Assembly: GCF_900102005.1 (NCBI RefSeq)
Contig: NZ_LT627736.1
Location: 1,426,001 to 1,490,000 of the forward strand
DNA: 64,000 nt
Direction of reading: 5' to 3'
DNA from: Microbacterium sp. LKL04
Lineage (GTDB): Bacteria; Actinomycetota; Actinomycetes; Actinomycetales; Microbacteriaceae
Part shown: piece after piece, positions 7,357-15,450 of the stretch
Numbering within the stretch: the first letter of the stretch is position 1
How the letters are laid out: every line of letters begins with the position of its first letter
Notes under the pieces: generated by a model
Databases searched by the model: none
What the model was told of the DNA's origin: nothing
What the model saw: only the letters and a program-made list of their open reading frames with translations
Position numbers and translations under genes: made by a program

Positions 7357-8361
7357 CTACTGCCCCGATGCGCGGCGTGCGAGGAGGTCTCGCACGTGCG
7401 CCTCGATGCGCTCATCGTCGGCCGGTCCCGCGAAAGCGACCTCGGCCGCACGAGTGCGGCGGGCGGTGTCGATCGACGGCGGTGCGGCCTGCGCGACCCG
7501 CTCGCGGAGGGCCTCCTCGACGGCCGCCTGGCGGAGCGCGTCACGGGCGTCAGACGCGTCGAGCACCGCCGCTGCGCGCGACCCCGCCGATGCGGTGAGC
7601 GGACGCGGGAGGGTACGAGGCGTCCATTCGGCACGGTCGGATTCGAGCGCCACGTCCTGCAGCGCGCGCGCCTCGCGGACGATCTCGACCGCGACGGAAC
7701 GGGATGCCGCGCGTCGGGCAATCGTGTTCATCCGGCCGAGCACGAGCAGGCTCGAGACGGCGACGACACCGCCGACGGCGAGCAGGCTCCAGCCTGCGCC
7801 GACGGCGCCGAGGTAGCCGCCGAAACCGGCGACACCAAGCGCCACGACACCGAGGATCGAGGCGGTGAGGCGCACGCGGCGGCGCGCCCGCGCGCGGCGG
7901 ACGGCGGGGGTGGCTCGGGCTGCGGCGGCTTCGGCGATCGCCCGCTCTCGGGCGAGGGCGGCATCCGCTCGCGCCTTCTCGCGCTGAGCAGCGGCGTCGG
8001 CGGCAGTCTGACGCCGTTCGGCCTTGGCGAGTTCGCGGTCGACGGCGGCTTGCACCTTCGCGGCGGCGAGTTCGGCGCGCGCGGCCTCGAGGCCAACGCT
8101 CTCCTTTTCGGCCTGCGCACGACGCGCAAGCTTCTGCTGAGCGAGGGCGGTGCGGGCGTTCAGTTCCAGGCGAACCTCACCGGGAGTCTCGCTCGTCTCG
8201 GCGAGTACGCGCAGCGCCTGGTTCAGGCGCACGGCGTTCCGCTCAGCGGCCTGGTACTGATGCCGGCTGTGCCACGACGGCAGGAGGTACACCAGCCACA
8301 AGAGGACGGCGACGAGCATGATCACCCCGCCACCCATCACCTGCTCACCCATGTCGCTCAC
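7357..8361 (-). CDS. Conserved actinobacterial membrane protein with long coiled coil
   Basis: The 334-aa protein has an N-terminal membrane helix ('GGGVIMLVAVLLWLVYLLP'), then about 90 residues of Ala/Glu/Arg-rich heptads (roughly 60-160) that should form a coiled coil, and a pair of hydrophobic helices near residues 165-210, followed by a charged C-terminal tail. The GTG at 8361 gives the expected short N-terminus before the first helix. A membrane protein in the same position next to rimJ-galU is found in other actinobacteria (for example Rv0996 beside Rv0993-Rv0995 in Mycobacterium tuberculosis, from memory), so this is probably its counterpart. Function is unknown; a scaffold or envelope role is possible. 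Confidence 0.75.
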   Translation of the reverse strand: MSDMGEQVMGGGVIMLVAVLLWLVYLLPSWHSRHQYQAAERNAVRLNQALRVLAETSETPGEVRLELNARTALAQQKLARRAQAEKESVGLEAARAELAAAKVQAAVDRELAKAERRQTAADAAAQREKARADAALARERAIAEAAAARATPAVRRARARRRVRLTASILGVVALGVAGFGGYLGAVGAGWSLLAVGGVVAVSSLLVLGRMNTIARRAASRSVAVEIVREARALQDVALESDRAEWTPRTLPRPLTASAGSRAAAVLDASDARDALRQAAVEEALRERVAQAAPPSIDTARRTRAAEVAFAGPADDERIEAHVRDLLARRASGQ

Positions 8362-8424
8362 CGTATGTTCCCGGGACGATGAGAACCGGCATCCGGTGGG
8401 CGTGTCTGAACTTCTGGTTGAGGG

Positions 8425-9051
8425 TTAACGGTCGGCGGGAGGGATGGATGCCGCATCCGCCGGCGCGCGCCCCGCCAACCAGCGGTTCAACACGCCCTCG
8501 CGGACGTCGTCGCGGACGAGAGCGAACGCGTAGTGATCGCGCCAGTCCCCGTCGATGTGGATGTACTTGCGGCGAAGCCCCTCGTACCGGAAGCCCAGCT
8601 TCTCGACGACGCGGAGGCTCTTCGCGTTCTCGGGCCGAATGCAGATCTCCATGCGGTGGAGGCGCAGGTCTTCGAAGCAGACGTCGGTCGCGAGCGCCAC
8701 CGACGTCGGCGTGATGCCGCGACCTGCGAAGCGCTCGCTCACCCAGTAGCCGATCGTTGCCGACGACAGCGACCCGCGGGCGATCCCCCAGACGTTCAGC
8801 TGCCCGGCGACCTCGCCGTCGTACTCCATGACGAACGGCACGCCGGAGCCGTCACGGTACTGCTGCAGCAACCGCCGCACGCCGCTGCGCATGTCGAGCG
8901 AGATCGGCCCGTCCGGGCTCGTCGCCTCCCACTGCCGCAGCCACGAACGATTCTGCTCGAGCTCGGTCTGCAACGGCTTCGCATCACGGGGACGTACGAG
9001 CCGGATCGAGATCGGACCGTGCGCGCGCACGACCGGCCCGTCCATGCCCAT
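8425..9051 (-). CDS. rimJ: GNAT N-acetyltransferase, RimJ/RimL type
   Basis: The 208-aa GNAT protein has the acetyl-CoA-binding core in 'GYWVSERFAGRGITPTSVALATD' (motif A R/Q-x-x-G-x-G/A-like) and the C-terminal 'IRPENAKSLRVVEKLGFRYEGLRRKYIHIDGDWRDHYAFAL', which is typical of RimJ/RimL enzymes that acetylate protein N-termini. It is 16 bp downstream of galU on the same strand and probably cotranscribed, as in the galU-moeA-rimJ arrangement of other actinobacteria. The name follows the family and position; the true target protein is unknown. Confidence 0.85.
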   Translation of the reverse strand: MGMDGPVVRAHGPISIRLVRPRDAKPLQTELEQNRSWLRQWEATSPDGPISLDMRSGVRRLLQQYRDGSGVPFVMEYDGEVAGQLNVWGIARGSLSSATIGYWVSERFAGRGITPTSVALATDVCFEDLRLHRMEICIRPENAKSLRVVEKLGFRYEGLRRKYIHIDGDWRDHYAFALVRDDVREGVLNRWLAGRAPADAASIPPADR

Positions 9052-9067
9052 CAGCGTCCCGCCGGGC

Positions 9068-9946
9068 TCAGAGGCCCGATGCGAAGTCCTTCAGCCACGG
9101 ACGCAGCTCCGCTCCCAGATCATCCCGGTCGACGGCGAGCTGCACGATGGCCTTGATGTAGTCGGCGCGGTCACCCGTGTCGTACCGACGCCCGCGGAAC
9201 ACGACGCCGAGGACACCTTCGGTCGACGCGAGCTCCTCGAGCGCGTCGGTCAGCTGGATCTCGCCACCCTTGCCGGGTTCGGTCCGCTCGAGGACGTCGA
9301 AGACACCCGGGGTCAGCACGTAGCGACCGATGATCGCGTAGTTGGAGGGCGCATCCTCCTTCTTCGGCTTCTCGACCAGACCGGTCACCTTGACGACATC
9401 GGGCTCGTCCGTCTCCTCGACGGCCGCGGCGCCGTACATGTGGATCTGGTCGGGCGAGACCTCCATGAGCGCGACGACCGTGAGGCCCGTCTTCTTGTTC
9501 TGCTCGAGCATCTTCTCGAGGAGGACGTCGCGCGCGTCGATCAGGTCGTCGCCGAGAAGCACGGCGAAGGTGCTGTCACCGACGTGAGAGCGCGCGCGGA
9601 GCACGGCGTGGCCGAGGCCCTTCGGCTCACCCTGACGGACGAAGTGGATGTCGGCGAGCTCCGAGGAGTCCTGCACCCGCTTGAGCTTCTCGTGGTCGCC
9701 CTTCTTGGTGAGGTTCGACTCGAGCTCGGGGACCGAATCGAAGTGGTTCGAGATGTTGTTCTTGTTGCGTCCCAGGATGATGAGGACGTCGTCGATCCCG
9801 GCCGAGACGGCCTCCTCGACCACGTACTGGATGGCCGGCTTGTCGACGACCGGCAGCATCTCCTTCGGCATGGCTTTGGTGGCGGGCAGGAAGCGGGTCC
9901 CGAGCCCTGCGGCAGGGATCACGGCCTTGATGCGCTCAGCAGACAT
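9068..9946 (-). CDS. galU: UTP--glucose-1-phosphate uridylyltransferase
   Basis: This 292-aa nucleotidyltransferase starts with the signature 'AVIPAAGLGTRFLPATKAMPK' (UTP-binding loop and essential Lys) and continues with 'EMLPVVDKPAIQYVVEEA', 'LGDD', 'GLVEKPKKEDAPSNYAIIGRYVL' and 'GGEIQLTDAL', all diagnostic of GalU. It makes UDP-glucose for cell-wall glycans, trehalose and exopolysaccharide. The ATG at 9946 is preferred, with GTAGGGTGA upstream; a GTG three codons earlier is possible. It is divergent from the cyclo-ligase gene with about 76 bp between, leaving room for promoters in both directions. Confidence 0.96.
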   Translation of the reverse strand: MSAERIKAVIPAAGLGTRFLPATKAMPKEMLPVVDKPAIQYVVEEAVSAGIDDVLIILGRNKNNISNHFDSVPELESNLTKKGDHEKLKRVQDSSELADIHFVRQGEPKGLGHAVLRARSHVGDSTFAVLLGDDLIDARDVLLEKMLEQNKKTGLTVVALMEVSPDQIHMYGAAAVEETDEPDVVKVTGLVEKPKKEDAPSNYAIIGRYVLTPGVFDVLERTEPGKGGEIQLTDALEELASTEGVLGVVFRGRRYDTGDRADYIKAIVQLAVDRDDLGAELRPWLKDFASGL

Positions 9947-10022
9947 GCCCCTCACCCTACAGATGCCGCGAGCCCGCGGGACACACGTCGGGGCAGCGGG
10001 CGTGTCCCTTTAGAATCGGACC

Positions 10023-10613
10023 ATGACCGGGCCGTTGGACACCGAGAAGCGCGCGCTGCGCGCGGAGCTCCGCGAGCGTCGCCAGCAGCGCTCCGCCGCC
10101 GCCCTCGACGAGGCCGCGGCCGGTGTCCGCGCCCAGCTCGACGCCCTGGTCACCGAGCACCACGTCCGGTCCATGTCCTGCTTCCTCTCCACCCCGACCG
10201 AGCCCGGCACGCGCGAGTTCATCGCCGCGGCCGTGGCCCGCGGCATCCGCGTCCTCCTGCCCGTCACCCGCGCGGACGGTCTGCTCGACTGGGCTGTCGC
10301 CGAAGAAGAAGGCGACACGGCCGAGGGCATGTTCGGACTCCCCGAACCGGTGGGCGAGCTCCTCAGCCCCGTCGCCGTGAACGACGTCGATCTGCTGGTC
10401 ATCCCGGCGGCCGCCGTCGACCGGCACGGGATGCGGCTCGGCTGGGGACGCGGCTACTTCGACAAGACCATCGGGTCGATGGAGAAGTGCCCGCCGGTCT
10501 ACGCCGTCATCTTCGACTCCGAGCTCGTCGACGACGTCCCCCGCGACGTCCACGACCAGCCCGTCTCGGGGGTCGTCACCCCCACCCGCACCGTTCTCCT
10601 TCCCACCCGCTGA
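10023..10613 (+). CDS. 5-formyltetrahydrofolate cyclo-ligase
   Basis: The 196-aa enzyme has the family hallmark 'GMRLGWGRGYFDK' at about residues 137-149 and the downstream 'FDSELVDDVPRDVHDQPVSGVVTP', plus N-terminal 'KRALRAELRERR'. It converts 5-formyl-THF to 5,10-methenyl-THF with ATP, returning stored folate to one-carbon metabolism in the cytosol. It heads a same-strand run with fmdB (14 bp later) and mscL. This neighbourhood, divergent from galU, is shared with mycobacteria. Confidence 0.95.
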   Translation: MTGPLDTEKRALRAELRERRQQRSAAALDEAAAGVRAQLDALVTEHHVRSMSCFLSTPTEPGTREFIAAAVARGIRVLLPVTRADGLLDWAVAEEEGDTAEGMFGLPEPVGELLSPVAVNDVDLLVIPAAAVDRHGMRLGWGRGYFDKTIGSMEKCPPVYAVIFDSELVDDVPRDVHDQPVSGVVTPTRTVLLPTR

Positions 10614-10627
10614 TCCACTGAGGTCTC

Positions 10628-10900
10628 ATGCCCACCTACGCCTATGCCTGCACCTCGTGCGGCCACCGCTTCGACGCCGTCCAGTCGTTCTCCGATGCCG
10701 CACTCACCGAGTGCCCCGAATGCGGCGGCGCACTTCGCAAGCAGTACGGCTCGATCGGCGTGACCTTCAACGGCTCGGGCTTCTACCGGACCGACTCACG
10801 TTCGTCGAGCGGAACGAAGACCTCTGGCGAGAGCTCGGGTTCTTCGACATCATCGACATCATCCGGAGCGTCCGCTTCGCCCGCCCCCGCGGGTTCGTAA
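10628..10900 (+). CDS. FmdB family zinc-ribbon protein
   Basis: The 90-aa protein starts 'PTYAYACTSCGHRFD', has two CxxC pairs (Cys8/Cys11 and Cys29/Cys32) that should bind one zinc, and 'FNGSGFYRTD', all typical of the FmdB/CxxC_CxxC_SSSS family. The last 30 residues are almost entirely Ser, Gly, Thr and Ala, which the family also shows and which is presumably disordered. The molecular role of the family is unknown. It sits between the cyclo-ligase and mscL. Confidence 0.92.
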   Translation: MPTYAYACTSCGHRFDAVQSFSDAALTECPECGGALRKQYGSIGVTFNGSGFYRTDSRSSSGTKTSGESSGSSTSSTSSGASASPAPAGS

Positions 10901-10902
10901 CA

Positions 10903-10920
10903 CCCGGCGCCTGCGCCGGG
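10903..10920. terminator. GC hairpin between fmdB and mscL
   Basis: CCCGGCG and CGCCGGG form a perfect seven-pair stem around CCTG, starting three bases after the fmdB stop. It is followed by AGAGGAAGGAGC, which contains the mscL ribosome-binding site rather than a T-run. It may therefore attenuate or process the transcript rather than end it cleanly. Confidence 0.5.
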
Positions 10921-10936
10921 AGAGGAAGGAGCAGCC

Positions 10937-11395
10937 ATGATCAAAGGCTTCAAAGACTTCATCATGCGCGGCAATGTCATCGACCTCGCGGTCGCGGTCG
11001 TCATCGGCGGTGCCTTCACGGCTCTCGTGACGGCGATTGTCACCAGCGTCATCAACCCGCTCATCGCCCTCGTCTACAAGCCCGACGAGAAGACGGGTGC
11101 GATCGGACCGACGTTCACAGGTCTCCATGGCGATGACGTGACCTTCCCACTGGGGGGTCTCATCAGCGCCATCATCAGCTTCTTCGCGGTCGCCCTCGTC
11201 GTTTACCTCGTATTCGTCGTCCCGATGAACAAGTGGAAGGAGCGTCAGGCGGCGAAGGCCGGGGTCGTCGAAGAGGCGGCGAAGCTCCCCACCGAGGCCG
11301 AGCTGCTCATCCAGATCCGCGATCTGCTCGAGCAGCAGCGCGGCACGACGGCGGCCCCGACGCGGTCGACCGAACCGCCGTCGCCGTCCATCTGA
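10937..11395 (+). CDS. mscL: Large-conductance mechanosensitive channel
   Basis: The 152-aa protein opens with 'FKDFIMRGNVIDLAVAVVIGGAFTALVTAIV' (amphipathic N-terminal helix plus pore-lining TM1), has a periplasmic loop, TM2 ('LISAIISFFAVALVVYLVFVVPMN') and the cytoplasmic bundle 'LPTEAELLIQIRDLLEQQ'. It opens under membrane tension to release solutes during hypo-osmotic shock. The C-terminus carries a Pro/Thr/Ser tail. A strong ribosome site (AGGAAGGAG) precedes the ATG. It ends four bases before a convergent small gene. Confidence 0.97.
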   Translation: MIKGFKDFIMRGNVIDLAVAVVIGGAFTALVTAIVTSVINPLIALVYKPDEKTGAIGPTFTGLHGDDVTFPLGGLISAIISFFAVALVVYLVFVVPMNKWKERQAAKAGVVEEAAKLPTEAELLIQIRDLLEQQRGTTAAPTRSTEPPSPSI

Positions 11396-11399
11396 CGCG

Positions 11400-11576
11400 T
11401 CAGTAGTGCGGCGGGACGTCGCTGCGCAGACGATCGTCGTTCGGGCCGGATGCCGGGGGTTCCCCCGCGTCCGGCCCGTTCGTCGTCTCGGGGGTCGTGT
11501 CCGTCCCGGGCGCGGGCGTCAGCCTGGCTCGCCGGGAGCCCGGGACCCGCTCGACGCGCTGGCGCTCAGTCGACAT
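11400..11576 (-). CDS. Small polar protein overlapping the helicase-like gene, unknown function
   Basis: This 58-aa frame begins with an ATG that lies inside the last codons of the large helicase-like gene and runs 11 bp past its stop, an arrangement typical of coupled translation. The product starts with a basic segment ('ERQRVERVPGSRRAR') and continues into a Pro/Thr/Asp/Gly-rich tail ending in 'DVPPHY', so it is probably disordered. I recognise no family. The case for it rests on position, overlap and uninterrupted frame; it could be a chance frame in GC-rich DNA. Confidence 0.45.
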   Translation of the reverse strand: MSTERQRVERVPGSRRARLTPAPGTDTTPETTNGPDAGEPPASGPNDDRLRSDVPPHY

Positions 11577-14500
11577 CGATCGGCTGAGTGGACCCGGGCG
11601 CCGCAGGCGTCTCGGGCTGCACGCCGATGACGCCGGCGATGCGCAGCGCAACAGCGGAAGGATCGTTGTAGACGTCGAACGCGTGCACGCGGACGTAGTG
11701 CCAGCCCAGGCGTCGCAGCAGCTGCGGACGGCGGCGGAGGGTCTCGCGGAGGCTGTCGTGAGTGCTCTCCCCGTCGAGGTCGGCGACGACGGCCTTGCCC
11801 TTGTACTGGGCGACGAGCGGCAGCTGCCCGCCGCGATAGTGGACGTCGACGGACACACCGAGGCTTCGCAGATGCTGAGCGAGAGTGAGCGTGAGCGGGT
11901 CGGCGAGGTCCTCGAGACGCGCGTCGCGACCGCGGGCGGCGATGCGCCCGAGGATCGACATGAGGGTCGCCGCGCCGTGCGTGAGGCGTCCCTCATCGAA
12001 CGCGGAGGGACGGATCGACGACACGATGACCATGGAGCGGCGCGCACGCGTCATGCCGACCGTCAGCAGCCGCTCACCGTCGGGCGTCGAGAGATCGCCG
12101 AAGTCGCTGAGGACGCGGCCGTGCTTGGTCAGGCCGAATCCGAGCGAGAAGATGACGCGGTCGCGGCTCTCCGCCACGGATTCCTCGAGGCCGAGCACGG
12201 CGAACGGCTCGGCCGTCTCGCGCCCCACGAAGTCCGCGACGTCCGAGCGTCCCGCGAAAGCGCTGGCGACGGCCGCGCGGATGCGATCGGCGTGACGCGA
12301 CGAGGCGGTGACCACCATGAGCGATTCCGCCGGGCGGTTGATCGCATGTTCGACGACGAGGGTCACGACGCGGGCGACCTCGGCATCCGGACTCTCCACG
12401 GCTCCCGTGTCGGGGTCCGGCGCACCGGTGCCGCCCTCGACGTAGTCCACGCTCAGGCTGCCGCGACCGAGGTACGAACCCGCCCACGGCAATGAGCTGA
12501 TCGCTCCCCCGTAGAAGGCGTCGTTGACGAGCTCGGCGAGATCCTCGCCGCCCGCCCGGTAGCTGCGGGTGAGGGTCTCGACCGGGATCAGCTCGCTGAG
12601 CCGGCCGAACACGCTCGCGTCGTCGAACGGCACCTCGGGCGCCTCGAGATCGTCGCCGCGTCCCGACCCGAGCCGGAATGGGGTCGGCTTCTGCGTGACG
12701 GGGTCGCCGAAGACGACGATCTGGCGAGCGCGGCGGAGCGCAGGCGTCGCCTCGGCGAGGCAGAGGGCCGCGGCATCCGCGATGATCACGACGTCGAAAT
12801 CAGGGTGATCGGGGACGTTGGGGACCTCGTAGGGCGATGCGAGCCACACGGGGGCGAGCACGCGCATGAGCGTGGGGGCCGAGGCGACGAGCTCTGCGGC
12901 CGAGGCGGTTCCGCCGCGCAGGGCTGACTTCAGGGAGGCCGCTTCGCGCGGCTCGTCGACGATGGCGATCCGCCACCGCTTCGCGAGCTCCGACGACAGG
13001 AGCGGCCCGGCCGATGAGGCGTGCGCTTCGTCGACGAGACGGAAGTCGCGCTCGAGCCGGTCCAGCACCTGCGTGTTCGCGCCGAGCAGGGCGCGGTCCG
13101 ACCGCAGCATGGCCTCGAGAGCGGAGCGCCACCAGGCGTACTCGAACTCGCTCGCGACCTCTGATTCGGGCACGTGGCGCGTCGAGAGTTCCATGAGGAG
13201 CGGCTCGAGCCCCAGCTGGGCGAGTTCGCTGCGCAGCGCAGCCCGCTCGACGAGGTTGTCGAAGACGTCGGATGCCGCGGCCAGCCCCGCGAGCGTGCGG
13301 AGCAGCTGCGGAATCGGGAGGGACGCGAGGCTCTCGGTGCGACCGAGCGCCGTGTCGAGCTCGCCCAGGTCCGCGTTGGCGCGCTGCCACGCCGCCGCGA
13401 CGTCGTCGAGACCGATGGGGATCTCGGGTGTCACGCCGGCGTCGACCAGCTGCTGCCAGGAGGTGCGCTGCTGCTGCACCCGCAGCAGCGCTTCGTGCAT
13501 GTCGGTGACGTGCATGCCGGGGCGCACGTACTCCTTCGACAGCCGGCGCAAGCGCCGACGGTTGGCGGGGGTCATCTGCGCCGAATCGCGCCGCGACGAG
13601 TGCGCTGCGATCAGATCGGTCAGCGGCCGTTCGAAGATCGTGGGGCTGAAGCGGTCGAGCGACGCGCGGATGCCCTGCAGCAGCTGGACGTACGAGCCCA
13701 TCTCGGCGATCGACGAGAACGGGCGCATGCGGGTCTGTCCGATGAGCTCATACCCGCGCTCCAGCAGCCCCGGCACCTCGGTGCGGTGCAGGCGGCCCGC
13801 CAGAGCGTGCGCGGCGCGGGCCTCGTCGGTCGTCGAGAACGCGACGCCGTACCAGGGCGAGTCGTCCGGTCCGATGCGGAATTCGCCGAGGCGGGCGGAT
13901 GCCGCGAGGGCCTCCGCAGCCTCGACGCGGCGGGTCGCGAGTCGCTGGACGGTCGCGAGGTCGAACCGCGTGGTCGCGGTCGGCTGCGGTTCGTGTTCGG
14001 CGATGCGGGTGAGTTCGCGGAGCGCTTCGAGGGGCGAGACCCCGACCGACGCGTGCCGCTGCGTGAGAGCCGAGCGGTAGTCGCGGAGGACGGTGCGGAG
14101 CCGCACAAGAGCGTCATCGACCTCGGCGACCTTGGGCTGCTCGGCCTTCTCGTTCCGACCGATCGCACGGATCAGGTCGCGGTGCAGGCGAGTCGGCGAC
14201 ACGGCGAGGCCCGGGAGGCCGATGCCGGCGAGACGGTGCCGCACGCCGTCGAGCGTCGAGCGACGGGCACTGACGACGAGGACGCGCTTTCCCGAGCGGA
14301 CGAGTTCGCCGACCGCGTTGATGACCGTCTGCGTGCCGCCCGTGCCGGGCAGGGTGTGGACGGCGAGCGACTGCCCCTCGGTGATGCGGGCGAGCACGGC
14401 CTCCTGCTCGGCGTCTGCGTCGAGAAGGAGGCGATCCGCGGCGGGAGTCCGGTCGTCGGGGCCGACGGCTGCGGGCTGCGGACGGACGAACGAGAGGCGC

Positions 14501-15282
14501 TCTCGGTCGGCGGGGTGCCCCGCGAGCGCGTTGAGGACGGGGTGGTCGAGGTCGACGGCATCCCGCTCCATGTCGGAGGCCACGTCGGCGAAGGTCGAGA
14601 CGACCAGACGCGGCAGCACCGTGAAGGTCTGCACGTGCGCCGTGAGGGCACGGAGGCGATCGATGACCGGCTGCGGCTGGAACACGCCGCCGTCGTAGGC
14701 GAGCGCGGCGAGGGCGTCGCCGTCGATGTCGACGCCGAAGTGGATGCGTGCCGCCGTGACGAGTTCGGGGTTGATGTGGAACGTGCCGTGGAGCCGCAGG
14801 TCGAAGTCCGCGTGGTGCCGCCGGATCGAGAGGGGGCGGAGCAGAACGGGAGCGGTGCAGCTGACCCCGCCGATGCGCCAGGACGCCATGCCGATCGCGA
14901 GGTGGACGGTGTCGAGGCCACGGGCGGTGCGGAGCTCGACATCCTTGGACGTGATGCGCTCGGCGGCCAGCCGCGCGGTGCGCAGGGCCACCTCGTCCCG
15001 GAACATGTTCGACAGAAGCGTCGGACGCCCCGTGATGAACTGGGGCAGGCTTCCCGGGTGCGCCTTGGTGATGTCGATGCCGGCGTCGCCGTCGTCGCGG
15101 TAGTGCAGCAGCGTCGAGGCGCCGCCGAGCTGCGCCGCTTCTTCGCGCAGCCGCTTCCGCTCGGGCACGGCGGCGTGCATGACGAGGACCTCGGGGTCGG
15201 ACAGCGTCACGTCCGCCGGGGTCACCGCGTGAGCCTGCTCGGCCGTCTCGCCGCGCACAGCACCGCTCTCTGCTCGCCACAC
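11566..15282 (-). CDS. Very large SF1 helicase-like protein with degenerate ATPase motifs and C-terminal nuclease-like domain
   Basis: The 1238-aa protein follows the plan of the big Upf1/DUF4011-type SF1 helicases: an N-terminal domain (1-290), RecA-like cores and a small C-terminal restriction-nuclease-like domain (about 1130-1210). Motif I reads 'LPGTGGTQT' near residue 308, where the family has GTGK[ST]xT, so the Walker A lysine is Gly. Motif II reads 'IIADAAALCL' near 830, where DE is expected, so the catalytic Glu is Ala. Motif III 'GDPVTQKPTPF' is also altered, while motif IV 'LTRSYRA' and motif VI 'GMTRARRSM' look normal. It probably binds nucleic acid without ordinary ATP hydrolysis. 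A GTG start at 15282 is used; no clear ribosome site is seen. A 58-aa frame overlaps its end. Confidence 0.85.
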   Translation of the reverse strand: MWRAESGAVRGETAEQAHAVTPADVTLSDPEVLVMHAAVPERKRLREEAAQLGGASTLLHYRDDGDAGIDITKAHPGSLPQFITGRPTLLSNMFRDEVALRTARLAAERITSKDVELRTARGLDTVHLAIGMASWRIGGVSCTAPVLLRPLSIRRHHADFDLRLHGTFHINPELVTAARIHFGVDIDGDALAALAYDGGVFQPQPVIDRLRALTAHVQTFTVLPRLVVSTFADVASDMERDAVDLDHPVLNALAGHPADRERLSFVRPQPAAVGPDDRTPAADRLLLDADAEQEAVLARITEGQSLAVHTLPGTGGTQTVINAVGELVRSGKRVLVVSARRSTLDGVRHRLAGIGLPGLAVSPTRLHRDLIRAIGRNEKAEQPKVAEVDDALVRLRTVLRDYRSALTQRHASVGVSPLEALRELTRIAEHEPQPTATTRFDLATVQRLATRRVEAAEALAASARLGEFRIGPDDSPWYGVAFSTTDEARAAHALAGRLHRTEVPGLLERGYELIGQTRMRPFSSIAEMGSYVQLLQGIRASLDRFSPTIFERPLTDLIAAHSSRRDSAQMTPANRRRLRRLSKEYVRPGMHVTDMHEALLRVQQQRTSWQQLVDAGVTPEIPIGLDDVAAAWQRANADLGELDTALGRTESLASLPIPQLLRTLAGLAAASDVFDNLVERAALRSELAQLGLEPLLMELSTRHVPESEVASEFEYAWWRSALEAMLRSDRALLGANTQVLDRLERDFRLVDEAHASSAGPLLSSELAKRWRIAIVDEPREAASLKSALRGGTASAAELVASAPTLMRVLAPVWLASPYEVPNVPDHPDFDVVIIADAAALCLAEATPALRRARQIVVFGDPVTQKPTPFRLGSGRGDDLEAPEVPFDDASVFGRLSELIPVETLTRSYRAGGEDLAELVNDAFYGGAISSLPWAGSYLGRGSLSVDYVEGGTGAPDPDTGAVESPDAEVARVVTLVVEHAINRPAESLMVVTASSRHADRIRAAVASAFAGRSDVADFVGRETAEPFAVLGLEESVAESRDRVIFSLGFGLTKHGRVLSDFGDLSTPDGERLLTVGMTRARRSMVIVSSIRPSAFDEGRLTHGAATLMSILGRIAARGRDARLEDLADPLTLTLAQHLRSLGVSVDVHYRGGQLPLVAQYKGKAVVADLDGESTHDSLRETLRRRPQLLRRLGWHYVRVHAFDVYNDPSAVALRIAGVIGVQPETPAAPGSTQPIDVD

Positions 15283-15450
15283 ACGAGAAACATTAGGCGC
15301 GTCGGGCTGGGAAATCGGGATCGACGGCCGAGTTTCGCAGATCGGCTGTCACACTCGCCCCGTTTCCTCCACAACCGACGCCGGACGCCGGTTCTCCCCG
15401 CCTCCTCGCTCCCCCGGTCCCGATCGACGCCGCCGCGCCAAGATGAGGAC

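Noticed and set aside
8385..8397. Small hairpin ACCGG-CAT-CCGGT between rimJ and the coiled-coil membrane protein
   Set aside because: The five-pair stem with a three-base loop is common by chance at this GC content and overlaps a GGCATCC word.
13174..15450. A long plus-strand frame running into the alkyltransferase homologue as an N-terminal extension
   Set aside because: It lies wholly antisense to the helicase-like gene and has shadow-frame composition; the alkyltransferase family begins at the ATG at 15451.
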